From: Symsagittifera roscoffensis
Taxonomy: Eukaryota; Xenacoelomorpha; Acoela; Convolutidae
Length of the DNA: 60,000 bases
Assembly: GCF_963678635.1 (NCBI RefSeq)
Contig: NC_087065.1
Coordinates: forward strand, 6,845,209-6,905,208
Direction of reading: 5' to 3'
Part shown: piece by piece, positions 1 through 12,078 of the stretch
Position numbering within the stretch: position 1 is the stretch's first letter
How the letters are laid out: each line of letters starts with the position of its first letter
The notes under the pieces: model-generated
What the model saw: the letters and a program-made list of their open reading frames with translations, nothing else
Database searches by the model: none
What the model was told of the DNA's origin: nothing
Translations under genes and position numbers: made by a program

Positions 1-2392
1 AATTCAAGGCAGGGCAGTTATTAACTAGCAATTCAGTAGCCACTTGTCAGCAGTGTGTATAAATAAACGGATGGTATTCGCTGTTTAGTACAACTGGTTA
101 TTATAAATTGGTAGAAAAATGCAGGTGACACTCAACCTGCAGATGTATACTCAGTTTTTTGGGGCTCCGATAAGATGCAGTGATTGCGGTTTATTGTCGA
201 ACCAAGTCCTCGTTTTATGAGAGCGCACGAAACGCATCAATTGTCAGACCAGCTGTAAGTTTTCTTGGATCTAGCTTAAGTGTATACACTAAACCTTGTT
301 GAAATACTTCTGTGGGATAAAAATATGAATATTTCAATTATTCGATAAAATAATGCACCGCATCAGCGCAGATAAATCAGTAGCAATAAAATCTCAAAAA
401 CGTACAGTCATTTTTGCAATTGCACCACAATCTATTCAAGCAGTCCAAACCATCAAATCGTCTTTGTCTCCGCGTCTTTCAAGCTGGAAAGCCTCTTTAC
501 TTTTTAGCTCAACAGAAGAATAATTTTATACACTACACAAAAATAGTCCAACAGCTTTTTTGAGCCATCCAGTTCTATTAAGCTCAATGGAATGAGGTGT
601 TCAAAGATTCGACTGTTGAAATGTAACAGTGGCACAAAAAAAAAACCATTTTCTTTATAATAGGAGAACATTTTAATTGAGATGAGATGTATGGTTTCAA
701 TTTTTCGGTTTTTTGTCAACCTTTTTTTATTTTTAGTTCGCCCTAGTGCTTTCTATTTGAATAGATTAAAAAGAAAGATTATTAAAATAAATTTAACGTC
801 ATTTAACAGAAAAATTGTATTTTAACTTGACAAATCGCTTAACATTTTGTCAAAAAATCTTCTCTCTATCTTATTTTTCAGTAGCTGCGTTTCGTAGAAA
901 GTTTCAGTCTCATCTGTATAAACTAAATAGTTTAATTAAAATTGTTGCTTCAAATTATTATTATTTTTTTTCATTTAAACTATTCCCACAATAACAAAAA
1001 CGGATTAAAATCGATTGCATACAGAAAAAATATAAAGAGTTCACAACAATTGTATAACCTTTAAAAATACTGACCTTTCTACGACTACTATAACTTCTCA
1101 GAAAAAACCGATCTTGTATGGATTATAAAACAAGAATATAGAGATTATATAAAAAATTATCTGTAGATTATATCCAGATTTTATAGAATAAAAAAATCAA
1201 TTCCTTTAGGCACTTAAACTCATTTATTTTTCATGAAAAGAATCCATTCTATCTGTATAAGAATCGATTATCGCTCGCATATGGTTAAATATAAACCGAT
1301 GGTATTCTTACTTTAATCTGTGCATTTTGTATATAATCGACATTTATCCATTGTGTGGGTCGTATTTGAGTTTAAAATTATCATTTCAATTTCACTGCGC
1401 ACAATTATCTCATTTCAATAAGATTAAATGAAGCAAAGTTTCTGCTGAAACAACAGAATCAGCCGCAGGCGATTTTTTTGAATACATGCAGCTTAAGAGC
1501 ATTTTTAGAAAGTTTTGACTAAACATTTGTAGTGTCTGCGCGCACTCCACAGTCAAAATTGGCAACTATTGGTGCCGTAGTTGCCTTCGACAAATATTAG
1601 GGTTGGTGAGCCAGAAACATCTGCAATAAAATAGTGCCAAATGGGCAACCAGAATTGAGAAGCCTGTATCAGGGCAGTCACATGCTCCTCTCGGCACGCT
1701 ACTGATGCAGATGAGGGAATCATATGTTTTTAGAAAGCTGCCCCCATTTTTAAAGCGTTTCCAAGATTGAAACAAAGTTTCGCTAATTAGTATGATTTTA
1801 GTCACAGAGGCAAGGCAGAGCTTCGCACCACCCACGATACAACTCAGACTTAGAAAATTAGGCAGATGCCACTAAATCAGAAAAAAAACTACTATCTACA
1901 AAACATTCAAACGTTTTTCTAGAATGATGTTCATTTTGAGCAAAACATTCGAATTAAATTCTGCAACTTGAAGAATCCCTCTCCTCTAAAAGCTTAAAAT
2001 GACGCAATATAATTGAGAATCAGTATCACAATTGTCGAAACCATTTAAGCCAATTAAACTTTAGGTAAATAAGAAAAACGACGTACAAAAGGAAAAGAAA
2101 TAAAAGTGACCTCAAATTTACACATGATAGGAACGAATCAAAACGCCTTCCATTTACCGCAAATCTTGCCTCAACCAGACGAAAATTGCATAATTTGAAG
2201 ACAAGTCGACAATAAAGCAGACAAACAATTTCGTGGTTATCAGCTTCTCGCCACAATCGAAACCATGCTTTTGTCATCTCATGCATGGAATTTACCTCCA
2301 GACGAAACGAGCCAAATTGGTACCTCTTCCTTAAAATGCTGTTAAAGTAGGCTTAGAAAATGATTCAGCGATCTTTTTAAAGCTCCACTTTC
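1..2392. other. intergenic AT-rich DNA, nothing recognised
   Basis: Only short open frames without recognisable motifs occur here, on both strands. Their codon content looks like random AT-rich DNA. No transposon protein motif, tRNA fold or long repeat was found. This lies far downstream of the minus-strand phosphorylase kinase gene. Confidence 0.6.
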
Positions 2393-2611
2393 GCAATTAG
2401 AAGTAGATAATGTTTTTCAAGACTTTTACACTTTCGCTGTTCGATGGTGGAATTTGCCTTCCTTTCAAAAGGAAATGAACGAAACGTACAAAAATCAAAC
2501 CGCGATTAAGTAACTTTGAGCCTGACCAAAAAATAAGACTTTTCCTAAAAAATAACAAAAAATCATCACGATCCATATAAGAGTCCGAACTACGTTCATC
2601 GACTCTTAATA
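2393..2611 (+). repeat. diverged dispersed repeat, copy 1, ending in a stem-loop
   Basis: This segment resembles 3570-3793 through a series of shared blocks, for example GCTGTTCGATrGTGG at 2436 and CATATAAGAGT near 2575. Its right end carries a stem-loop: TAAGAGT at 2578-2584 pairs with ACTCTTA at 2602-2608 around a loop containing ACTACGTTCAT. No coding potential is visible. It may be a small non-autonomous element or an old local duplication; the family is not recognised. Confidence 0.6.
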
Positions 2612-3040
2612 TCCTTTTCCATTTAAGCGTCCGTTCTTGTTAGGTAGACAAAAAACTTTTCTCGAAAAAATTCTCTCGATATACTTCGAAAAAAATTTGC
2701 ATTAAAAGGTGCAATTAGGTTGAAAAAAGTGGAGGCACCGTAAAACACGCTCGAGAAGTGAAATAAAAATATTTCATAATTTTTTCCATAATGTAACTGA
2801 ACAGCAACTGAAAATTCATCAATGCGTATAATATGCCGGATATCGTACAGAAAAGCGTATGAATTGTCGTCGGATCAACAAAAAACATCCGTATAAATAT
2901 ATTTTTGGGTATATTGCTAGCCATACGTGTTCATAAAATCACAAACTAAGAATACAGTCGTGTCATTACAGAGAAAGCCCAGTGCGCTTAATTTTAAAGG
3001 TTTTTGTTACGGATATTTCCACCTGTTGGAGACTTTCATT

Positions 3041-3092
3041 AAAAGGGGTCTCTGTGAAAAAAGGGGTCCCTGTGAAAAAAGGGGTCACTTTG
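3041..3092 (+). repeat. three-copy minisatellite, about 18-bp period
   Basis: Three consecutive copies of roughly AAAAAGGGGTCYCTGTG are seen. The GGGGTC core stands out from the AT-rich surroundings and resembles the motif that is abundant in the retrotransposon leader 6-14 kb away. The resemblance may be chance. Confidence 0.75.
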
Positions 3093-3569
3093 GAAACAGC
3101 GTACGATGCAATCACAGCATTGCAAGCTTGCGAATAGAAAATGAGAGGGATATAACCAAATCGAAAAAAAATGGGAAAAAGTAAAACATGTAAAAAAAAA
3201 CTTTGAGCAATCAAGGTTCAAAACTGTAAACTGTGTTAAGACAAAGTATCTAATTTTTTTAAATCAAACAGTTTTTTCTATCAATTATCAAGGCTATAAA
3301 TTTATTAATTACAGAAAAATATCAACATAGTCAACTGACAGTTGGAAAAGAGTAATGAACGCCAGGAAACTGAAAAAAAAACTGACTCGTTTTTTCAAAA
3401 ACATTCAACTTTGAATATCCTTTGAATATCGAAGAAAAAAATAGATGGCCTTAAAGCTCTTTGAATTTGTAGAACAATTTATGATAGACCTTTTTTGCTT
3501 AAACTAACCCAATTTGAGAAAACTGGATCAATAGGTAAATTTTGCCTGGAAATCTGATGACTTAATTTC

Positions 3570-3793
3570 GAAATTAGAGGTCCATCACGTTTTTTAAGAC
3601 CTTACAATTTTGCTGTTCGATAGTGGTGGAGTTTGTCTTCCTTTTAACAATGGAAATTCACTGAACTTAGAAAAAAATCACAAGTCAAAACGCGAAAAGT
3701 CAAAATTGAGCGTGAACAAATTTTAAGACTTTTTCCCTAAAAAAAATCAGCAACGCCCATATAAGAGTACTCACTACGTTCATTACTCTTAAA
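3570..3793 (+). repeat. diverged dispersed repeat, copy 2, ending in a stem-loop
   Basis: Partner of 2393-2611. The terminal stem is one pair longer: TAAGAGTA at 3762-3769 pairs with TACTCTTA at 3784-3791, and the loop keeps ACTACGTTCAT. The two copies differ at many positions outside the stem and loop. Confidence 0.6.
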
Positions 3794-4318
3794 TAAGATG
3801 TTGTAATATTATGTAAAACGACGCATATATCTTGAACTTCCGTGAAATTATTAATTAAAAGTTAAGATTTATCTGTCATAGATTTTTTTCTGAGTCAGCG
3901 TTTTGCCGCACCCGTACCTTCTAAGCAATATTACTCTGTTCTGGAAGATAGTTTGATTGTTTTTAGACTTTTGAACATTCTCTCTGATTATAAACTTTCT
4001 CTTGAACTATCAAATTTCAATCGTTCTTCCTCATTATGAAAACAATTTTTCTTCCATAAGATTTCTTGTTCCAGTTTTCAAATGAACTAAGGAACATTTA
4101 TGCTAGCTGGGGCCTTTTCATCGTACCCTATATCGACTACTGAAAAACTATTTGGACGGAAAGACCTTTCTGATTGAATAAAAAAATTGTTGACTAAACA
4201 ATAAAACTCTACAATGTGGCAAACTAAGCCGAAAAACAAGCAGACAAAAAAGAAGTCTGTCCATTCAACTTTTCCCGGAAAATTTATTCAAAAATTCATA
4301 CAAACTGAAATAAAACAA

Positions 4319-4395
4319 TGTGCGGCCGGGACTCAAACCCATTACTTCAGGTTACAGAGACTACAGCGTTACCTTAGGCCAAGTGGTAAGAAGTC
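4319..4395 (-). ncRNA. tRNA-like sequence (tRNA-derived SINE or tRNA pseudogene)
   Basis: The minus strand reads an A-box-like TGGCCTAAGGTAACGC (4366-4381) followed about 26 nt later by a B-box-like GGGTTTGAGTCCC (4328-4340). These are the two internal RNA polymerase III promoter blocks of tRNA genes. The T-arm and a GC-rich 3' acceptor-like strand are present. No matching 5' acceptor strand was found and the anticodon arm does not pair well, so this is not an intact tRNA. A tRNA-derived SINE head or a degraded tRNA is the likeliest explanation. A second copy in the window, which would favour a SINE, was not noticed. Confidence 0.4.
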
Positions 4396-5171
4396 TCGAA
4401 GTTGCTTAGGCAATTTCAACTACAGATGTAAGAAAGTTGTTTACGGGAAAAGAAACGTCTACCTCCCGACTACAAGACACTTGCTTTCGCAAGTGCAATA
4501 ATGAAGTCGTTTTAGAATTCACTCGATCTGCAATGAAAAAAGTTTATGCGAGAAATAATTTTGAATATTTTCGCTTTTCTGTCTTCTAGAGCAAAATTAA
4601 AACTTGAGATTTATGGAAGTTGCGCACAATTTCATCTAAATTTTCTAAATTTGGTTCAAAAAAGAAACTGCCCGTTCTCCACAAACTCAGCATAAACATC
4701 AATTCGATACGAAGAGGCCTATTAAGGAAATTTCACTCGACTCCATTGGATAATTATTTGCATCACCTGATTTTTCAAAACAAACTAAAAACTAGCTTTG
4801 AACTGGGTCAATTGTACGAAAGATTAATACTTAAAAACTAATAATAATAAACGCATCTAACACATTAATGGATTAATGCATGAAAATACAATTCACTGAA
4901 TTATAATACGAAATAGAAAATTAGTTTTGTCACTAGACTATCGAGAATTTTCGTCGCCGTTACGCGACAATGGGACTCTTCTCCAGTTTTCCATACCCTT
5001 CATAACATCACAAATACGACAATTTGCTTATAAAAAAAATGTGCCGCTTGTTTACACTCATCTGTTTGTGTGAACAGGAAAAAAAAAACATTTTAAACAG
5101 GGAATAGTTTTTCAGAATTACCATCACATCAAAGAAAGACTGGAAAAGAACCCCCGAGAACGGTACCATAA

Positions 5172-8100
5172 TCATTGGATATGACAAGGCACATCCTGAC
5201 TATCTCGACTGGGTACATTCAGTTCCGCATTTAGCACAACATGCATTATAGCACCAACCATATACTTCACAGTTCCATTTCTGACTTGAGGAGCCAAGTT
5301 GTAGAAAATCTCAAACCATCTCGTCATTAATTTCTCGTTTTTCATCGAGTAGCTCTCAGGATAGCCTTCTTGTTCTGCGTGCTCACGTGCGAATGTATCC
5401 ACAGCTGAGGCCATCATTTTGTCCAGATCCAGAACCTGCATACATTTGAACTCCGGATTGCGTTCGAAGATTGTCTGGGTGATCATGAGTAGCTCTATGA
5501 GGAGTTGTCTGTACAGCGGGTTTCGCACACCCTGAAATGACAAAACATTCGACAAGGAGAATAAGGCCGACATTCAATAGAATAATGATGTTAAAACCTT
5601 TCTACGTTTCCGGAACAATCGCGACAAATATTACCTTAACATTATTTTAGAAAAAATTTTCTTTCACACATGATATTGATATCAGTGTCTTCACATTAAA
5701 GATCCGTCTCAAGATAAACTAAATTTGAATGAGAGATTACAAAATTGAGTGTAGTTGTTCTGAAACGATCAAAATAATTAAAACTACAACGAGAACCACA
5801 TGGTCACAACGACCGATAAGGTTGAATTGAATTGAAGATGACAACATACCGACAACATGTCCTCGACCAGCATCGCGAACTTCAAGTCGTAATCTGTCAT
5901 TGCACTTACAGTCGGCTCCTGAGGAATCTTGAATTTCGACAGCTGAATACCCTCCGGGCACCTCTCCAAAATTGCCCAAACTTTGTCGTAGAATTTGAAC
6001 GGGTTCCGGTTAAGACAACCGTCAATTCTTCTTTGTTCCGCAATACCTCGCTGCGAAACATCTATAGCCATTATGGTTTTCAGCATTTCTTTCATTTTCC
6101 TAGGCGACATTTCGTAGAAATCATTGGTCGTTAGGCCCTCGTCTCCCTTCAGATATTCGCCCTTCATCAATTGAATGATCCATCCTATTCTGATCTTCAA
6201 CATTCCATTGAAAAGATCAGGAGAGTTCATTATCATTTTACTGACATTTATCAATACTTCTTGCTGTAACACAGCTTCTCTAGGGTCAATTTCCAAGCAG
6301 CAGTCAAAAATGATTCTATGTAGCTGATCTGGCGAAAGGGTCTTCTCTATCAACTCCTCTCGGTGTCCGAAAACTCCGATTGTAACGAACTTTCCGAACA
6401 CTAGAATGTAGGTAAGTGCAGGCGCCAATGAGTCAACAGTACTGCGTAGCATACCACTGCATTGTCGGACGACGCCCCACCTATTTTGTGACGCTGCAAT
6501 ATGTACCATCAAATCCAGACACTCTTTAATTGTGCCTTTGCTTGTGATGTAATCGGGTCCTTCCTTTTGCAGTAACTTGCACAAAAGTTTAGACTGGAGC
6601 TGCATACTGTCACTTGACGCGTACAAAAGATCTAGAACAGCTCCGCTTTGATAATAGTCGATATCCGTCGGGAGCTCTCGGACGCTTGACCGCCTACGTT
6701 TTGAGGTATCATACTCTTCGTGGGCTGTGGCATTCATATTATTATCAGTGAACAACTCCCGTTCGTAATTTACAACTGAGAAATCTGCGGGCTTGAATTT
6801 GAATTCGCTTGAGGTGTATGCCAAGAAGTCTAAACTTTCCCAGCAGCTTGCAGATAAGAAGGTTTGCATACGACCTAACTTCACCGGAACACCAGCGCAA
6901 TGGCCTCGTTTGAAAGTATTCAACAGTTGTATAACTTCACCTACAGCACTTCGATCGTTGTTGAACAAATCTTCTCGCAGAATACAGGCGATCAGTGGTC
7001 TTCCCGCTACAAACCACGAACTCCATACGAATCGAATGAGTTCTCGAATATCTTCGACTAGCATTGTGGCGTCCAGTGCCATGTAGAAGTTAGACTGCTG
7101 GAAAACTAGAGGGTACGATACAACAGTCTTTCCTTTGATCTTGTATACTTTGCTGGTGCTCAAGCCTCCCATTGGGCGCTCGGGTCTTCCTGATAGACCC
7201 AGGGCTTCATTCGTTGCAAGGAAACTGTAGGCTCGAACTAGTTCACTCGGAGAGCAGATTTCTACCGGTTCAATTTGGTTAGGTGTTTGCGATGGGATCC
7301 CGTATGTGGCAAGTAACGACTGTAGTCTGACAGACTGGGAAATGATGCACACTTGAACGCAGAGCTCTTTTGGCCTGGTGACTTGAAACTCGGAGTATCT
7401 TCTTGACGGGTGTACCAATGGAACATATTCGGATCTACTGTTTTTAGATTTTGATCCTCGGGTGTGATGCCTTCCTAGAGGGTCCAATTGGGAAGGATGA
7501 ATGAGCCCTTCAGCAAGAAGTCTCGATATAAAGAAAAGAGATTGTCCAAGGAGCCATATTTTTCCATCCCTGCCTTCGCCACTATGCTCTCTCGGAACCT
7601 GGTTCGGATTTTTGCGTTCCAGGTCGAAATCATCCTCATCTCTTACGTAGTAATACATTGGTAGTACGTCATCGTGATCATTGTCCATAACAGTTAGCTG
7701 TTCAATCATTTCTGAGTACTTCTCAGCCTCCTGGGTGTCTCCGGCAAAGACGGCATTTATATACAACAAAACAAAACCAAGCGGCCATTGACATTCTACA
7801 CCATCGAACTTTTGGATTTCGGATTGATGATAGTACCGCCTAGATGTATCTTCATTGAGACAGCCATATCCATCTCTCAGAAAGCGTTTCAATCCATAAC
7901 TGCCGTTGAGTTTCTTCAATATTTTAGCCTTCGTAGCATCCCGCAATTTTTGAGTATTGAGGGCAAAAGCAGGGTAGCCCAGTCCGAAGAGAAGCGAAAA
8001 ATCGGCATTCTTTGAGCTAGATTCGCGGGGTAACAACGTCTCTAATGTAGTCAAGTTTCTGTTGTGGGCATCTAAATCGACGTATATAATGTGCGCTGAC

Positions 8101-8966
8101 GTTCCCTTGTCCCCGAACAAATTGAATCCATTAACTGATTCTAGAGCTGCTTTTGCCATTGCTAATGAGCTCGCGTGAAGTTCCGGCTCTCCAATGTTGT
8201 ATTTGGTCCCTCGCTCCCACATTCCGAAATCTGATACCCTATAACTCCTTTCGATGTAATAGACTAAATTTTGAACAAAGTTGACTTCATCTGTGGTCCA
8301 AATGACTTGCAGTCCGGAGCTTGTTACTTGAACGATGGTTAGAATAAAGAGCGATTGAACTTCTAATTGTAAATGTGGGTACTTTGCATACTCTGAGACT
8401 TCCTTTGCTTCACCAGTCAGCGAATCGAAAGTCAAATTGAGTGAATTGTCAGCACATGGGCTGGCTTTGAACTGTTCAACTTTTTCGTGTTGTCTCATCC
8501 AGCAAAACAAAACTCCTCGTAGACATTTCACGGCAGTATTATCTAACTCGTGAGTTCGGCCTCCATCATTATCGACAAGTCTGTACGCGCGCCCAAGTGC
8601 CCATAGAGCTTGAGCACAATAAATATTTTCACGCATGTGGGAGACGTGGACATCTTTTTTGATACGCCCATTTAATTTGGGAACTTTAGCTGTGTCCATA
8701 ACGAACAAGCCCAATGTTTGGCTTTGATATGGTAAAAATTGTTTCTTGACAATCTGATAGTACTTCGAAAGTAGTTTTAACTTAGAAGGAGTACTACTTT
8801 CGTGACATTTAGCGGATTCGAAAGACCAGTTACTTTCTGAATCAAAAGTATCTGGATTATCCTCTGCTAGCAACAAAGCCGTGCCAAAAGACTTAGAGGT
8901 ACTGTCAAAGTTTCGAACCGTTGAAGTTGACATGTTTCTTGGCCTGTAATCCACAGGGCTTTCCAT
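5172..8966 (-). CDS. PHKB: phosphorylase b kinase regulatory subunit beta
   Basis: Regulatory beta subunit of phosphorylase kinase, the (alpha-beta-gamma-delta)4 cytoplasmic enzyme that activates glycogen phosphorylase. Two exons: 8966-5850 (1039 codons) and 5531-5172 (119 codons plus stop), joined in phase 0, giving 1158 aa; known beta subunits are about 1090 aa. Residues from about 60 to 480 resemble the glucoamylase-like GH15 fold of this family, with conserved stretches GRTHELDNTAVKCLRG (about 136), FVDLDAHNRN-like VDLDAHNRN, LPRESSS and KRFLRDGYG. Further on are GLSGRPERPMGGLSTSKVY and SGMLKIRIGWIIQLMKGE, the latter in the conserved C-terminal region. The protein ends in CHIQ, a CaaX box like those farnesylated in known alpha and beta subunits. 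The ATG at 8966 is the first in-frame start and precedes all conserved sequence. The first 60 residues are poorly conserved, and an upstream untranslated exon is possible. The frame is intact, so the gene is probably functional. Beta is preferred over alpha because of the overall match and the C-terminus. Confidence 0.95.
5532..5849 (-). other. intron of the phosphorylase kinase beta gene
   Basis: The minus-strand donor GTATGT occupies 5849-5844, directly after the TCG serine codon, and the acceptor TTTCAG ends at 5532. Removal joins the frame so that conserved LVEDMLS continues into GVRNPLYRQLLIELLM, as in other beta subunits. Reading through the intron instead adds unrelated residues and reaches a stop at 5784. 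Confidence 0.93.
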
Positions 8967-8971
8967 AAACT

Positions 8972-8993
8972 CTACAAAAGATTACATTTATAA
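8972..8993 (-). promoter_or_regulatory. candidate 3' splice site 5 nt upstream of the PHKB ATG
   Basis: On the minus strand a T-rich run ends in TTTTGTAG, followed by AGTTT and the start codon. This resembles a 3' splice acceptor. It could join an untranslated first exon in cis, or accept a trans-spliced leader in lineages that use one. No donor partner was identified. Confidence 0.35.
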
Positions 8994-9563
8994 AAACATA
9001 AATAAGAAACACGACCGAAACCATCACTCTCAGAGAATAAAAAAAGTTTGAGAAAAAATGGGAGCTCCTCCTCACTGCACAAAAGGGTCCTTATTTAAAA
9101 CCGTTTCCGGTCATCCGTTTTGGACCGACCGACAATTAAGTTTTAAACACAGAGGTGAAGCTTCACTCCACAAACACTAGCTAGAAAAAGCAGCTCTTCC
9201 ATAAGAAAAAAATAGAAATAGGCCTCGAGTTATTTAAAACATGGCTAAGTCTGGGATTTGTGACATTCGACCAGGATAAACGAAAATTCAGATTCGGCGA
9301 TTTCGAATAGTTAGCAGCTAACCTTCCGAATTGACAGTTTTGAGAGATTAGTGACGTTATTGGGACGATTAGCCAAACGGTGAAGGTCAAGATATTCTGG
9401 TATTTTGAAATTTTAAAAATTCGAACTGAGAAACGGCAAAAACCGCCATTTTGGAAGAAAAGCAGAAGAAAATCACCACAACAATAGTTGCGATAGTGAT
9501 AACTACGAGAATTGCGATAGAAAAACAACTACGACTAGCAGAGTTAGCAGAGACCGTTCCGAG

Positions 9564-9595
9564 TTGCAACGATTGTGTCGCTACAATCGTTGCAA
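9564..9595 (+). other. perfect 13-bp hairpin in the leader, unit A
   Basis: TTGCAACGATTGT (9564-9576) is followed by the loop GTCGCT and its exact complement ACAATCGTTGCAA (9583-9595). The same hairpin is unchanged in unit B at 14542-14573. It could be an RNA structure in the leader or a dyad binding site. Confidence 0.85.
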
Positions 9596-9905
9596 GGCCG
9601 TTCACAACAACGGTGAAGGGTAGAAAAACAGCCTTCTGGAAGGAAGATAAGATTGTTATTTCCCCGGATTCAGGAATCCGGAGGGGTCTCGGGATTTGAA
9701 CTGAAACTGTTTTATATAAACTTTTAGCTTCCAGGTTATGTCTTGAATTGAATTTATTTAACATCTGAGTTCATTTTTTGACGATGAGAAGCTAGGAGTT
9801 GGGGGAAAGGGTTGATCCATCTTCGATGGAGATGATGATTTTTATCTGCTGAACAAAAACAATAGTAATATAATAATTAGTAGTGGCCCTGTTTTTAGGA
9901 GTGAC

Positions 9906-9940
9906 CTCGTGGTCTGGGGGTACTGAGACCCAGCCATGAG
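9906..9940 (+). other. second leader hairpin, unit A
   Basis: CTCGTGG (9906-9912), a one-base bulge and CTGGG pair with CCCAG and CCATGAG (9929-9940), using one G-U pair. The unit B version at 14889-14923 keeps both stems and differs only in the loop. Confidence 0.65.
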
Positions 9941-12078
9941 CTCACTATTTTGCATGTAAGTAAGTTAATTTTAACGTTCTGGTCGAAGCCGGAGAACAGT
10001 AACGTTTTTGTCGACCCGATGTTAGAAAGACCACCAAAAGAATTGGCTTTGGTAGAGACGGTGGAAAGCATGTAAAGCTCTGTTTAGACGTTGGCCAGTC
10101 GTTTTATAGCTTAGCTTTATTTTCCGTCGATATGTACTTCCGGGCGAATGTTACATAGATGTTTTTATGGCGCTCCTGGTGGTTATTTTTTTAACACCAT
10201 GACCGGCAGAACTGTTAACGAGCACTCCGCGCCGAGCAGATGCTCATAATAACGCCCTTAATAGGCCCTAACCGCCGGGGCGGAAGGGAAGTTCGGAACC
10301 CGAAAGCCTTCCGGATTATCGTGAATAGCTTTTTAACCTAGTTAAGACCAAAATTCATGTTCCAGGAGGGGTGGAGGGGTTGGCCGTCCCTTCGTTCCCT
10401 GAGAGGTTTGTGACCAAAAACACTTAAAGATATATATAAAATCAAACAAAAAGTAACCAAGAAAAACAAAATGTATAAAAAATAACCGAAAAAACCAAAA
10501 ACATTAAAAAAATAAAAAATCAGTAGAATGATTGGGGGAATATAATTTGTGCTATTATAATAGGTAGAATCAGTTGAGTTTACTTCAGAAGTGGTTGGGA
10601 CTATTTTTGTAGCCCGTTTGTGAGGCTTGTACTGTAGGGTTGTTTGAGTTTTTAAGCACGTTAATGCTAATTTGCGCTCAATCCGGAAGGGTCTGCTGAT
10701 TTGCGCTCAATCCGGAGGGGTCTAGGGAGAAGACTGATCCGGCAAGCAGTACAAGGAGCAACAAGAAGGGGCTCAACGACAACGACAGTCGACTGTTGGG
10801 TATCGTTAACAAGTTTTGTATCCCTTTTGGTACAACAAAATAAGATAGTAATCTGTGGAAAGCTCGACAGTGCTGCACTGTAGTGACCCTTCACCGAACT
10901 GCAAAATCCGAGTTAAGCACCTTTATTCGGAAATTGAACAGACCCGGAGGGGTATAGTATTACTGATATTATTACTTATATAGCCTATATTAATACTCCT
11001 ATATCGTGTTTCAGTGAAAAACACAGTAAGCGTACCGGTTTGAAATATCGATATTTTTCGAAACGGAAAAAACGCTAAATTAGTGAGTTACATCATAGCT
11101 GTGCTATTATAATAGGTAGAACCGGTTGAGTTTAGTTCAGAAGTGGTTGGAACTATTTTGGTACCAAAAACCGAATTTTCGCGATTTTGGAGAAAACGGA
11201 ACACAATTAAATCAGAAAATTTTTTGAAATTTTTGAGTTAGGACAGTAAAAAGAATTGTTCGGACAACGTCCACTAGTAAATATACAGGTTGTAAGATCC
11301 GTTTCCCGACAGCCTTCCGGGTTACAGAGAAATCGATCTTAACGTGTTTGATTCAGTAGATTCATCAATCCGGAGGGGTCCAAATAGCATAGTTTTTCCG
11401 CAAACTTTTCAACTAAAGCGTTTCAGATTGGGTTTTTTTTGCATTGAAATAGAAAAGTATAGGCCTTTTGAGCTCAGATCAATTTTTTCTTCTTCGAGAA
11501 GAACCGAATTGCGGAAAAAATTAGGCGGATTCTATAGGTGAGAAAAATTTTGAATTTAGATAAAAGACGTTTTGGTTAATAACTTTGAAACTACTGGACA
11601 GATCCAGTTGATCTTGGTACCATTAGATCCGAAATTAGCAGAGTTTACTTATAGGAACAAAAATTATTCGAAAAAGTAAGCGTGAAAAGTTTTTGAGATT
11701 GTTTTTTAGCAAATTCACCAATTCGGGAGGGTAGACCCCTCTCTTTTTATCATTTTTTTTTTGGAAAGCCCTTACACCCCTACCGAAGGGTAGAAACGGT
11801 TGAATAAGGCAATTTTACGCTGTTCTAGAAGAATAGGGAAGGCTAAAGGCACCAGAAGACCTTAAAACCTTGATAGAGCCGGAATTAGGCTAGCGATAAG
11901 ACCCTTCAGCGTTAGCGTGAATTGTCAAATAAGAGGCTTAACTTCAATCCGCAAGGGTCAAGGGAAGGACCACATACCCTTTCTAGTTGATAAAAGCAGC
12001 ATAATAGCATCGGATATCGTATCCGGAGGGATATAGGTTGAAAATCAAGGAAGTCTCCGAAAAGCTATTCTTGCAAAA

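Noticed and set aside
5784-5849. Reading PHKB exon 1 through to the stop at 5784
   Set aside because: The last 21 residues are unlike the family, while splicing at GTATGT/TTTCAG restores a conserved C-terminus.
9387-9764. Open frames on both strands of the leader (for example 9451-9699 plus, 9764-9387 minus, and 14342-14677 plus in unit B)
   Set aside because: They are kept open in both units, but most base differences change amino acids, no motif is visible, and the region contains the hairpin. Better explained as untranslated leader.
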